Numbered from the stretch's first letter, positions 27,199 through 35,904 are shown. The stretch is 64,000 nucleotides of DNA from Streptomyces phaeofaciens (GCF_014648915.1 NZ_BMSA01000022.1:124001-188000); one strand, 5' to 3'. Numbers and translations: made by a program. Notes: generated by a model from the sequence alone, not told the origin.

Positions 27199-28365
27199 AT
27201 GCGTCATTTCGGGCACCTCACCCCTGAGGTGCGGCAGCGACTGTTCCACCGCGAGCCGTGTGTCTTCGACACCGACTCCCCCGCCCGGCTGCTCTCCGCG
27301 GCCCTGGGCGCCACGCTCTACAGCCCCGCCACCCGGCCCAGGCTGGCCGACGACATCGTCAAGCAGGCCGGGCGCGGCGTGGTCTCCATGGTGCTGTGCC
27401 TGGAGGACTCCATCGGCGACGAGGACGTGGCGGCGGGCGAGGAGAACCTCGTCCACCAGTTCGCCGACCTGGCCGGCCGCCGGGGCGTGGAGCTGCCGCT
27501 GCTGTTCATCCGGGTGCGCACGCCCGAACAGATCCCCGATCTGGTCCGCCGCCTCGGCGCGCACGCGGCCCTGCTGAGCGGGTTCGTGTTCCCGAAGTTC
27601 ACCGAGGAACGCGGCATCCCCTTCCTGGAGGCCCTGGCGGCCGCCGAGAGCGCCGGCGGGCACCGGCTGTTCGGCATGCCCGTCCTGGAGACGCCCGAGC
27701 TGATGTACCGGGAGTCCCGGGTGGACGCCCTGGAGGGCATCGCCCGCGCCGTGGACAAGTACCGGGGCCGGGTGCTCGCGCTGCGCCTCGGCGTCACCGA
27801 CTTCTGCTCCTCCTACGGCCTGCGCCGGGCGCCCGACATGACGGCGTACGACGTCCAGATCGTCGCCTCCGTGATCGCCGATGTGGTGAACATGCTGGGC
27901 CGGGCCGACGGCACTGGGTTCACGGTGACCGGCCCGGTGTGGGAGTACTTCCGGGTTCCCGAGCGCATGTTCAAGCCGATGCTGCGGCACAGTCCCTTCC
28001 TGGAGGGGCAGGCCGTGGAGCTGCGCGAGAGACTGATCGAGCACGCGATGGACGGCCTGCTGCGCGAGATCTCCCTCGATCAGGCCAACGGCCTGCTGGG
28101 CAAGACCTGCATCCATCCCTCGCACGTGCCGGCCGTGCACGCGCTGTCCGTGGTCAGTCACGAGGAGTACAGCGACGCGGTGGACATCCTGCGGCCGGAA
28201 CGCGGCGGTGGGGGTGTCCTCAGGTCGCAGTACACGAACAAGATGAACGAGGTGAAGCCGCACCGCGCGTGGGCCGAGCGGACCATGCTGCGGGCGGAGG
28301 TCTTCGGCGTGGCCAACGAGGACGTCAGCTTCGTCGACCTGCTCGCGGCCGGCATTCCCGGCTGA
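27199..28365 (+). CDS. HpcH/HpaI-type lyase of the Ter-associated biosynthetic module
   Basis: A 388-residue TIM-barrel protein related to citrate lyase beta and HpcH/HpaI aldolases. Residues matching the metal site are in VLCLEDSIGDEDV and MPVLETPELMYRES, with the late family motif LGKTCIHPSHV. The ATG is preceded by GGGGGAG at 4-nt spacing; longer readings have none. It is followed after 24 nt by the phosphoribosyltransferase-StiP gene and then a HAD gene. These gene types are known to occur together with terD genes and are proposed to build a nucleoside-like compound; the actual aldol or C-C reaction is unknown. Confidence 0.88.
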   Translation: MRHFGHLTPEVRQRLFHREPCVFDTDSPARLLSAALGATLYSPATRPRLADDIVKQAGRGVVSMVLCLEDSIGDEDVAAGEENLVHQFADLAGRRGVELPLLFIRVRTPEQIPDLVRRLGAHAALLSGFVFPKFTEERGIPFLEALAAAESAGGHRLFGMPVLETPELMYRESRVDALEGIARAVDKYRGRVLALRLGVTDFCSSYGLRRAPDMTAYDVQIVASVIADVVNMLGRADGTGFTVTGPVWEYFRVPERMFKPMLRHSPFLEGQAVELRERLIEHAMDGLLREISLDQANGLLGKTCIHPSHVPAVHALSVVSHEEYSDAVDILRPERGGGGVLRSQYTNKMNEVKPHRAWAERTMLRAEVFGVANEDVSFVDLLAAGIPG

Positions 28366-28389
28366 ACACACCTCACGATCTAGGGACGC

Positions 28390-30852
28390 ATGAACAACGC
28401 AGTGAACAACGGGGTCTGGTCCGGGACCTGGGTCGCCGAGCGGCTCGGACTGGAGCTGGTGGGCGACGACACGCTGACGCAGATGCTGGGGCTGGCCCTG
28501 CGCCGCAACCCCAAGCGGGCCCATCTGCTGGTGTCCAACGTGCTCGGCAAGCACGTCCCGCAGTCCCCGTCCGTCGTCCACGGCCACGGCTTCGCCCTCG
28601 GCCGCCGGGTGCGGGAGCTCCTGGGCGCCGAGGAGGCGGCCGAGGCGGTCGTCCTGGGGTACGCGGAGACGGCCACCGGCCTCGGCCACTGCGTCGCCGA
28701 CGGCCTGGGCACCGCGCCCTATCTGCACTCCACCCGCCGCCTGGTCGCGGGCGTCCCGCAGGCCGGCGGCTTCGAGGAGTCCCACTCCCACGCCACCTCC
28801 CATCTGCTGCTGCCGGAGGACCCGGCGCTGCTGGTCGGCGACGGCCCGCTGGTCCTCGTCGACGACGAGTTCTCCACCGGCAACACCGTCCTGAACACCA
28901 TCCGGGACCTGCACGAGCGCTATCCGCGCCGGCGGTACGTGATCGTCGCCCTGGTCGACATGCGTTCGGCGGCCGACGCCGGACGCCTGGACGAGCTCGC
29001 CCGCGAGATAGGCGCCCGGGTCGACCTGGTCGCGGCCGCCTCCGGGACCGTACGGCTGCCCGAGGGCGTGCTGGCCAAGGGGCAGGAGCTGGTCGCCCGG
29101 CACGAGCGGACGGCGGCGCCCGCGTCGCGCACGGCGCACGGCCGGGTCGAGCGGGTCGGCCTCGGCTGGCCGCAGGGGCTGCCCGACGGCGGCCGGCACG
29201 GCTTCACGCCCCGGCACCGGGCCCGGCTGGAGGGCGCGCTGCCCGAGATGGCCGCACGGCTCGCCGAGGCGATACCCGAGGCCGCGAGGCGCGTGCTGGT
29301 GCTCGGCTTCGAGGAGCTGATGTACGCGCCGCTGCGGCTGGCCCGGGAGCTGGAGCAGCTGGTGGCCGCCGAGGTCCGCTACTCCACCACCACCCGCTCG
29401 CCCGTCCTCGCGGTCGACGACCCCGGCTACGCGATCCGCAGCCGAATCGTTTTCCCCTCGCATGACGACCCCGCCGACGGCCCCGGCGAGCGCTATGCCT
29501 ACAACGTCGCCGGCGGAGACTTCGACGCCGTCGTCGCCGTCGTGGACTCCGCCGCCGACACCGCGGCACTGCACGCCCCCGACGGCCTGCTGGCCCAGCT
29601 CGCCGCGCACACCCCGCACGTGGTCCTCGCGGTCGTACCGTCGTACGTGCCCGAGCCGCTGTACGCACCCGCCCTGTCAGGAGAGAGACCCGCCATGCTG
29701 CCCGACCCGCTCCGCGGACCCGCGTTCTCCTCGTACCCGCCCGAAGAGGTCGGCTGGCTGCTCCAGGACCTCTCGGACGTGACGCTGGAGGCGCCGACCG
29801 AGGAGCGGGAGGAGGCCATCCAGAGCGGCGGCGCCCACTACGCCGAGTCGCTGCCGGTGGAGTACCAGCCGAGCGCGCAGTACCAGGAGCTGTTCCAGGC
29901 GGCCCTGGACACGTCCGCGGCGCGCATCGCGCAGGCCGTCGGCGTCGTGACCGAGACGGTGATCGCCGAGCGCTCCCCCCGGCCCGTCCTGGTCTCCCTG
30001 GCTCGTGCCGGCACCCCGGTGGGCGTGCTGATGCGCCGCTGGGCGCAGTTCCGGCACGGCCTGGACCTGCCGCACTACGCCGTCTCCATCGTGCGCGGCC
30101 GGGGCATCGACGCCAACGCGCTGCGCTGGCTGGCCGCCCATCACGACCCGCGGGACGTCGTCTTCGTCGACGGCTGGACCGGCAAGGGCGCCATCACCCG
30201 GGAACTGGCCGCGGCGATCGAGGAGTTCGAGGCGGCGGGCGGTGCGGCCGGCTTCGACGCCGAGATCGCGGTGCTGGCCGACCCGGGCTCGTGCGTGCGG
30301 ACGTACGGCACCCGGGAGGACTTCCTGATCCCCTCGGCCTGCCTCAACTCGACCGTCTCGGGGCTGATCTCCCGGACCGTGCTCCGCGCCGACCTGGTGG
30401 GGCCGGACGACTTCCACGGCGCCAAGTTCTACCGCGAACTGGCCGGCGCGGACGTCTCCGTGGCCTTCCTGGACGCCGTCGCCGCCCGCTTCGCCGAGGT
30501 CGCGGACGCGGTGGACGGCGCGGTGAAGGACCTGCTCGCCACCGACCGCACCCCGACCTGGGAGGGCTGGGCGGCCGTCGAGCGGATCAGCGAGGAGTAC
30601 GGCATCCACGACGTGAACCTGGTCAAGCCCGGCGTCGGCGAGACCACCCGGGTGCTGCTGCGCCGGGTGCCCTGGAAGATCCTGGCGCGGGCCGGGGCGG
30701 GCGCCGACCTGGACCACGTACGGCTGCTCGCGGAGCAGCGAGGCGTACCGGTGGAGGAGGTCGGCGACCTGCCGTACACCTGTGTCGGACTGATCCACCC
30801 CCAGTACACGCGCGGGGCGACCGGCGCCGACGGCAAGGCGGTGGCGGTCTGA
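28390..30852 (+). CDS. Phosphoribosyltransferase-TRSP joined to StiP/PELOTA protein
   Basis: An 820-residue open frame that spans two proteins which I know as separate families. Residues 1-435: orotate-type phosphoribosyltransferase with the PRPP loop LVLVDDEFSTGNT near 157-169, then a TRSP domain with the literal TRSP at 335-338. Residues 436-820: the StiP family (called a cysteine protease; conserved segment DFLIPSACLNSTVSGLISRT, second phosphoribosyltransferase-like core ARAGTPVGVLMRRWA) and a C-terminal PELOTA-like RNA-binding domain (VKPGVGETTRVLLRRVPWKI). Residue 436 is a Met with its own strong ribosome site, so both a fusion and a free StiP may be made. The stop overlaps the HAD start. 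Confidence 0.85.
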   Translation: MNNAVNNGVWSGTWVAERLGLELVGDDTLTQMLGLALRRNPKRAHLLVSNVLGKHVPQSPSVVHGHGFALGRRVRELLGAEEAAEAVVLGYAETATGLGHCVADGLGTAPYLHSTRRLVAGVPQAGGFEESHSHATSHLLLPEDPALLVGDGPLVLVDDEFSTGNTVLNTIRDLHERYPRRRYVIVALVDMRSAADAGRLDELAREIGARVDLVAAASGTVRLPEGVLAKGQELVARHERTAAPASRTAHGRVERVGLGWPQGLPDGGRHGFTPRHRARLEGALPEMAARLAEAIPEAARRVLVLGFEELMYAPLRLARELEQLVAAEVRYSTTTRSPVLAVDDPGYAIRSRIVFPSHDDPADGPGERYAYNVAGGDFDAVVAVVDSAADTAALHAPDGLLAQLAAHTPHVVLAVVPSYVPEPLYAPALSGERPAMLPDPLRGPAFSSYPPEEVGWLLQDLSDVTLEAPTEEREEAIQSGGAHYAESLPVEYQPSAQYQELFQAALDTSAARIAQAVGVVTETVIAERSPRPVLVSLARAGTPVGVLMRRWAQFRHGLDLPHYAVSIVRGRGIDANALRWLAAHHDPRDVVFVDGWTGKGAITRELAAAIEEFEAAGGAAGFDAEIAVLADPGSCVRTYGTREDFLIPSACLNSTVSGLISRTVLRADLVGPDDFHGAKFYRELAGADVSVAFLDAVAARFAEVADAVDGAVKDLLATDRTPTWEGWAAVERISEEYGIHDVNLVKPGVGETTRVLLRRVPWKILARAGAGADLDHVRLLAEQRGVPVEEVGDLPYTCVGLIHPQYTRGATGADGKAVAV
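29679..29697 (+). promoter_or_regulatory. Internal ribosome site and start codon for StiP
   Basis: AGGAGAG (29679-29685) stands 9 nt before an in-frame ATG (29695) exactly at the domain junction. It looks like the start site of a formerly separate gene that has kept its signals after loss of the upstream stop. Confidence 0.6.
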
Positions 30853-31664
30853 TGCCGGTGCTGGTGGCGAGCGATCTCGACCGTACGCTCATCTATTCGG
30901 CGGCCGCGCTGGCGCTGACCATGCCGGACGCGCGGGCGCCCCGGCTGCTCTGCGTCGAGGTGCACGAGAGCCGTCCGCTGTCGTTCATGACGGAGACGGC
31001 GGCCGGACTGCTCACCGAGCTCGGGGACGCGGCGGTGTTCGCGCCGACGACCACCCGGACGCGCAAGCAGTACCAGCGGATCAATCTCCCCGGCCCGGCG
31101 TCGAAGTACGCGATCTGCGCGAACGGCGGCCACATCCTGGTCGACGGGGTCTCCGACCCGGACTGGCACGCGAGCGTGACCGCGCGGCTGGCCGAGCGGT
31201 GCGCGCCGCTGGAGGAGGTCCGCGAGCACCTGGAGCGGACCGCCGACCCGCTGTGGGTGCGCAAGCACCGGATCGCCGAGGACCTGTTCGCCTACCTCGT
31301 GGTGGAGCGCGAGCTGCTGCCCGAGGAGTGGGTGAAGGAACTGGCGGCCTGGGCGGAGAACCGGGGCTGGACGGTCTCGCTCCAGGGCCGCAAGATCTAC
31401 GCCGTGCCGAAGCCGCTCACCAAGAGCGCGGCCGTGCGCGAGGTCGCCCGGCGCACCGGTGCCGAACTGACGCTGGCCGCCGGTGACTCGCTGCTCGACG
31501 CCGACCTGCTGCTCGCGGGCGACCGCGGCTGGCGGCCGGGCCACGGCGAGCTGGCCGACACCGAGTTCACGGCCCCCGGCCTGACCGCCCTGCCCGAGCG
31601 GGGCGTGCTGGCCGGGGAACGGATCCTGCGGGAGTTCCTGACGACGGTCCGGGCGCCCCGGTAG
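30852..31664 (+). CDS. HAD-superfamily phosphatase of the Ter-associated module
   Basis: A 270-residue HAD hydrolase. Motif I is DLDRT in LVASDLDRTLIYS, the motif III lysine is in KPLTKSAAV, and motif IV is GDSLLD. A cap domain of Cof type lies between. Its ATG overlaps the preceding TGA, so translation is coupled to the phosphoribosyltransferase-StiP gene. In the proposed pathway it would remove a phosphate from the ribosylated product; this is inference from gene order and family. Confidence 0.9.
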   Translation: MPVLVASDLDRTLIYSAAALALTMPDARAPRLLCVEVHESRPLSFMTETAAGLLTELGDAAVFAPTTTRTRKQYQRINLPGPASKYAICANGGHILVDGVSDPDWHASVTARLAERCAPLEEVREHLERTADPLWVRKHRIAEDLFAYLVVERELLPEEWVKELAAWAENRGWTVSLQGRKIYAVPKPLTKSAAVREVARRTGAELTLAAGDSLLDADLLLAGDRGWRPGHGELADTEFTAPGLTALPERGVLAGERILREFLTTVRAPR

Positions 31665-31667
31665 GTC

Positions 31668-31886
31668 TCAGGAGCAGCAGCCTCCGCCGCAGCAGCCGCC
31701 TCCGCCCCCGCCGCCCGACCTGGGCGCGGGGGCGGACGTCGTGCCGCCCACGGCGACGGTTGAGAGGAGTTTCACAGTGTCCGCGTGGCCTGCGGGGCAG
31801 TCGGCGGGGGCGGCGGATTCCGCCATCGGACGGCTCAGTTCGAAAGTGTTGCCGCAGGTCCGGCAGCGGTACTCGTAGCGTGGCAT
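31668..31886 (-). CDS. FmdB-type zinc ribbon protein with Gly/Cys tail
   Basis: A 72-residue protein. The N-terminus MPRYEYRCRTCGNTFELS has the CxxC knuckle of FmdB/regulatory zinc ribbons, and a third cysteine is in ADCPAGHAD, where a His may be the fourth ligand. The tail is seven glycines and then CCGGGCCS, giving four cysteines in the last seven residues. It converges on the Ter operon with only 3 nt between stop codons. Function unknown; a metal or redox role is plausible given the neighbours. Confidence 0.82.
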   Translation of the reverse strand: MPRYEYRCRTCGNTFELSRPMAESAAPADCPAGHADTVKLLSTVAVGGTTSAPAPRSGGGGGGGCCGGGCCS

Positions 31887-32126
31887 GCCGACAGGCTAAT
31901 CCCCCTATGCCCGGACGAGCCTCCCATAGTTTCGGCTGTGTTCACTTCTGTCGATTTCTTATGTGGAGAATTTGCGAAGGGCGCTGGTAATTTGAGGGAG
32001 CCGCGATGAACCGCGAGGTCGGGGGGATTCAGGGTTTGCAGCCGCGTCCACGGCAACCATGTCAGACCCTCGTACGTCTGTACGTCTGCCTGTGCGAGCA
32101 ATACGAAGTGCGGAGGGAGACGCGTA

Positions 32127-34403
32127 GTGACCCGAGCGGGGCAGGGGGAGGAGCCCCAGGAGCCGGACGCCACCATGCAGCTGAAGGTGCCTGCCGATTT
32201 CCGGGCGGACGAGACCATGCAGTTGCGGGTTTCGGATATACCAGACATACCCGAAAATCGATCCGGGAAATCGGAGAAAGCGCAGAAGTCGGAGAAGCCG
32301 GATAAGGCGTCCCGATCGGGGAACCGGCGCAAAGCACCCCGAACCCCCTTTCTCGTTCAGCTCTCCGCCACCCTCGGCCCCCGGCTGGCCCCGCTCCTCG
32401 CGTTCCTGGCCCCGTACGTGGCGCGGCTCGCCCCGTACGCCCGCAAACTGCGACCGCTCTACCCCCGCCCGGGCCGCACCGGCTGGCGGCGCTGGATACC
32501 CTCCTGGCGGCAGAGCCTGGGGGGCTTCTTCGCGTCCATAGGACTCACGAGCATGTTCCTGGTGGTCGCCTACGCGGCCACCGACGTCCCGGAGAACCTC
32601 AACACCTACGCCACCCAGCAGGACAACGTGTACTTCTGGGCCGACGGGACACCCATGGCCCGCACCGGCTGGGTCCAGCGGCAGGCGATGCCGCTCAAGG
32701 ACATCCCCGAGGACGTCCGCTGGGCGGTCCTCGCGGCCGAGAACGCGAGCTTCTACAGCGACCCCGGCATCTCCTTCAAGGGCATCAGCCGCGCCCTGTT
32801 CCGCACCCTCGGCCAGGGCGACACCCAGGGCGGCTCGACGATCACCCAGCAGTACGTCAAGAACGTCTACCTGAACCAGAACCAGACGGTCAGCCGCAAG
32901 TTCACCGAGGCGATGATCTCCCTCAAGCTCGACAACCAGATGAGCAAGGACGACATCCTCGAGGGCTACCTCAACACCAGCTGGTTCGGTCGCGGCACCT
33001 ACGGCATCCAGCGCGCCGCCCAGGCCTACTACGGCAAGGACGTCAGCGAGCTGAACGCCAGCGAGGCCGCGTTCCTCGCCTCCCTCCTCAAGGGCGCGGG
33101 GCTGTACGACCCGACGCTCAACTCCGCCAACCGCGCCCGGGCCGTGGAGCGCTGGACCTGGACCCTCGACCGGATGGTCGAGATCGGCAAGCTGTCGAAG
33201 ACCGAGCGGGCCAAGTACAAGAAGTTCCCCGAGCCGCTCAAGAGCAACCCGCTCTACGACACCGGTGAGCAGAGCGACTACCTGGTCGAACTCGCCTCGC
33301 AGTACGCCAAGAAATCCGGCGGCATCTCCGACAAGGACTTCGACCTCGGCGGCTACCAGATCTACACGACCTTCGACAAGAAGCGTGAGGACCAGCTCAC
33401 CGAAGAGGTCACCGCGGCTCGCAAGAAGGCCCTGAAGGACGACCCGAAGAAGGCGAAGACCACCCACTACGGCGCCGCCTCGGTGGACGCCGACGGACGG
33501 ATCCTCGCCGTCTACGGCGGCCCCGACCACCGTACGCAGGGCTACAACGAGTCCAACGCCACCACCGTCCAGGCCGGCAGCGCGTTCACGCCCTTCGTGT
33601 ACGCGGCCGCACTGGAGAACGGCATCCACAAGACCCGGGACGGGGACACCACACCGGTCACCCCGGAGTCGCTCTACAACGGCGACAACGAGGTACCGGT
33701 CACCACCCCCGAGGGCCCCTACTGGGACCGCAACGGCCGCAAGGTCTCCGCCAAGAACGACGGGGAGCGGTCCTACGGGCAGATCTCCCTGCGCCGGGCC
33801 ATGGAGCTGTCGGTGAACACCCCGTTCATGCAGCTCGGCATGGACGCCGGCCTGGACGTGGTGCGCAAGACCGCGGAGGACTCCGGCTTCCTGTCCTCCA
33901 GCATCGGCGCCCAGGTGCCGCTGATGTCCCTGGGCAGCTCCACGCCCAGCGCGATCCGGATGGCGAGCGGCTACTCCACCTTCGCCGCCGACGGCAGGCA
34001 CACCGAGCCGTACTCGGTGCGCAAGGTCACCAAGAACGGCTCCACGGTCCCGCTCGACACCCCCGCCGCCCGGCGCGTGGTCGGTGCCGAGGTGGCCCAG
34101 CAGGTCAGCTCCGCGCTCGCCGACAACTTCCGCGCCTCCCACCCGTCCGACGTCCCCGCCGGGCAGCAGACGGCCGCCGCCGCCTCGGACCTGTCCGAAG
34201 TGGCCGGAAAAGCCGGGACCACCCAGAACGACACGGCAGCCTGGTACGTGGGCACCGCCAAGGCCGTGTCCACCGCGGTCGTCGTCTACCGCATCGACCT
34301 CACCAAGAGCCTCGAACCGCTTCCACTGGAGGGCATCGCCGGCACGACCGACGACAGCGTCCCGTACGGCATCTGGTCAGGTGCCATGAGCCCGCTCGGC
34401 TGA
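32127..34403 (+). CDS. Class A penicillin-binding protein with altered transpeptidase motif
   Basis: A 758-residue protein with a long basic and proline-rich cytosolic N-terminus, one membrane segment near residue 140 (FFASIGLTSMFLVVAYAA), a GT51 glycosyltransferase domain (catalytic Glu in AAENASFYS; GGSTITQQYVKN) and a transpeptidase domain. In the latter, Ser485 is in GSAFTPF, so the SxxK lysine is Thr488. SVN (562-564) is intact, and KTG is KAG (695-697). The glycosyltransferase should polymerise glycan; the transpeptidase is probably inactive or changed. GTG start with GGAGGGAGA upstream. The deacetylase gene follows after 47 nt. Confidence 0.9.
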   Translation: MTRAGQGEEPQEPDATMQLKVPADFRADETMQLRVSDIPDIPENRSGKSEKAQKSEKPDKASRSGNRRKAPRTPFLVQLSATLGPRLAPLLAFLAPYVARLAPYARKLRPLYPRPGRTGWRRWIPSWRQSLGGFFASIGLTSMFLVVAYAATDVPENLNTYATQQDNVYFWADGTPMARTGWVQRQAMPLKDIPEDVRWAVLAAENASFYSDPGISFKGISRALFRTLGQGDTQGGSTITQQYVKNVYLNQNQTVSRKFTEAMISLKLDNQMSKDDILEGYLNTSWFGRGTYGIQRAAQAYYGKDVSELNASEAAFLASLLKGAGLYDPTLNSANRARAVERWTWTLDRMVEIGKLSKTERAKYKKFPEPLKSNPLYDTGEQSDYLVELASQYAKKSGGISDKDFDLGGYQIYTTFDKKREDQLTEEVTAARKKALKDDPKKAKTTHYGAASVDADGRILAVYGGPDHRTQGYNESNATTVQAGSAFTPFVYAAALENGIHKTRDGDTTPVTPESLYNGDNEVPVTTPEGPYWDRNGRKVSAKNDGERSYGQISLRRAMELSVNTPFMQLGMDAGLDVVRKTAEDSGFLSSSIGAQVPLMSLGSSTPSAIRMASGYSTFAADGRHTEPYSVRKVTKNGSTVPLDTPAARRVVGAEVAQQVSSALADNFRASHPSDVPAGQQTAAAASDLSEVAGKAGTTQNDTAAWYVGTAKAVSTAVVVYRIDLTKSLEPLPLEGIAGTTDDSVPYGIWSGAMSPLG

Positions 34404-34450
34404 CCACCCAGCAGGCACCGTGTCCCCAACTCCCGGAGAATGAGCAGCAC

Positions 34451-35737
34451 ATGAAGTCACCGTCGGGCCGCCGCCGCAAGGCCCCGGCAACCACGCGCCG
34501 CCCCGCGGCCACGCACCCCGGGTTCCTGACGCTGGCGGCGCTCCTCGTCGTCGCCTCCCTCGTGGGCGGCTACCTGGTGCTGAACCGTACGGCCAACACC
34601 ACGCCGACCGCGTCCTCGGGGGACAGCAAGAAGAACGCGGCGAAGGCCGACAAGGAGCCGAAGTGGGACGGCAAGACGCACGTCCTGGGGGACGGCTCCA
34701 CCTCGTACACGGGCCCGCAGAAGGGCCAGCTGAAGGCGGTGCCGCTCAAGCCCGGTGAGAAGCCGCCCCAGTTCGTCGTCTTCTCCTGGGACGGCGCCCT
34801 GAGCGGCGACGACGAGCTCTTCGCCCACTACCGGGAGATGGCCGAGCAGTACAACGCCCACATGACGTTCTTCCTCACGGGCATCTACCTCCTGCCCAAG
34901 AGCAAGGCCGACCTGTACTCGCCGCCCCAGCACCCCAAGGGCACCTCGGCGATCAGCTTCCCCACCGACGAGCACATCCGCACCACCCTGGAGCAGCTCG
35001 GCGAGGCGTGGAAGGAGGGCAACGAGATCGGCACCCACTTCAACGGCCACTTCTGCGGCGCCAAGGGCGGCAAGGACTGGAGCGTCGAGGAGTGGAAGAG
35101 CGAGATCGACCAGTTCTACTCCTTCGCCGAGAACTGGAAGACCAACACCGGCTACACCGACATGGACCCGCTGCCCTTCGACTTCAAGAAGGAGGTCACC
35201 GGCGGCCGGGCACCCTGCCTGGAGGGCCAGGCGAACCTGCTGAAGGCCGCCAAGACCTACGGCTGGCGCTACGACGCCAGCTCCTCGGGCGACTTCCAGA
35301 TCTGGCCCACGAAGAAGAACGGCATCTGGGACTTCCCGCTCCAGGCCCTCCCGTACGACGGCGGCGCGTACCAGGGCCTGTCCATGGACTTCAACTTCCT
35401 GGCCAACCAGTCCGACGGCCAGACCGACGGCGATCCGGCCCGGTACGCCGAGTGGCAGCAGGAGACCACCGACGCCTACATGGGCGGCTTCAACCGCGTG
35501 TACTACGGCAGCCGGGCCCCGATGTTCATCGGCAACCACTTCGAGCAGTGGAACGGCGGCATCTACATGAAGGCCGTCGACCACGTCATCGAGAACGTGT
35601 GCACCAAGAAGGACGTCAAGTGCGTGTCCTTCAAGGAGCTGTCCGACTGGATGGACGTCCAGTCGCCCGCCACCCTGGAGCGGCTGCGCAGCCTGGACCC
35701 GGCGCAGTCCCCGGACTGGTCGACCGTCGTGAAGTGA
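34451..35737 (+). CDS. CE4-like polysaccharide deacetylase, membrane-anchored
   Basis: A 428-residue protein with an N-terminal membrane anchor (FLTLAALLVVASLVGGYLVL) and an extracellular domain. The first CE4 motif, normally TFDDGP, is here FSWDGALSGDD: the catalytic Asp is kept, the adjacent metal-ligand Asp is Gly. The HxxxH motif is kept in GTHFNGHFC. Later conserved parts are GWRYDASSSGDF and FIGNHFEQWNGGIY. It is likely to act on wall polysaccharide next to the penicillin-binding protein. The only GGAG is 13 nt from the ATG, so initiation may be weak or coupled. Confidence 0.82.
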   Translation: MKSPSGRRRKAPATTRRPAATHPGFLTLAALLVVASLVGGYLVLNRTANTTPTASSGDSKKNAAKADKEPKWDGKTHVLGDGSTSYTGPQKGQLKAVPLKPGEKPPQFVVFSWDGALSGDDELFAHYREMAEQYNAHMTFFLTGIYLLPKSKADLYSPPQHPKGTSAISFPTDEHIRTTLEQLGEAWKEGNEIGTHFNGHFCGAKGGKDWSVEEWKSEIDQFYSFAENWKTNTGYTDMDPLPFDFKKEVTGGRAPCLEGQANLLKAAKTYGWRYDASSSGDFQIWPTKKNGIWDFPLQALPYDGGAYQGLSMDFNFLANQSDGQTDGDPARYAEWQQETTDAYMGGFNRVYYGSRAPMFIGNHFEQWNGGIYMKAVDHVIENVCTKKDVKCVSFKELSDWMDVQSPATLERLRSLDPAQSPDWSTVVK

Positions 35738-35747
35738 CGTGTGAGAA

Positions 35748-35780
35748 CCGCGCGGTTGCTGTCGGTGGGCGACCGCGCGG
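35748..35780 (+). terminator. Terminator after the deacetylase
   Basis: CCGCGCGGT and ACCGCGCGG pair perfectly across a 15-nt loop, 10 nt after the stop codon. Confidence 0.55.
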
Positions 35781-35793
35781 GGTCCGTGTGCGG

Positions 35794-35887
35794 GCGGTTG
35801 ACGTAACCAAACCTCAACCGCATCCCCCTTCACAGGAGCTGCACATGGCGTGCGAAGATGCCGTACCCCGGCATCCCACCGCCGGGG
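35794..35887 (+). promoter_or_regulatory. Dyad and alternative-hairpin leader of the amidase gene
   Basis: GCGGTTGA (35794) and TCAACCGC (35814) form an 8-bp dyad 12 nt apart and include a TTGACG -35-like hexamer. Downstream, GATGCCG (35857) can pair with CGGCATC (35869), or CCCCGGC (35866) can pair with GCCGGGG (35881); the two hairpins share bases and exclude each other. Confidence 0.4.
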
Positions 35888-35904
35888 CAAGAGGGGAAAC
35901 ATCA

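Noticed and set aside
27184..29619. An 811-codon minus-strand frame across the lyase and phosphoribosyltransferase genes
   Set aside because: Low-complexity His/Gln/Gly/Arg composition, no ribosome site, and two well-supported genes on the plus strand.
32006..32305. Small ORF (about 99 codons) upstream of and overlapping the PBP start
   Set aside because: It has GAGGGAG before its ATG, but it runs into the PBP gene in another frame and its codon pattern is poor. A leader peptide cannot be fully excluded.
34440..34454. Four-codon minigene (MSST) overlapping the deacetylase ATG
   Set aside because: The GGAG is only 2 nt before its ATG, so initiation there is unlikely; probably chance.
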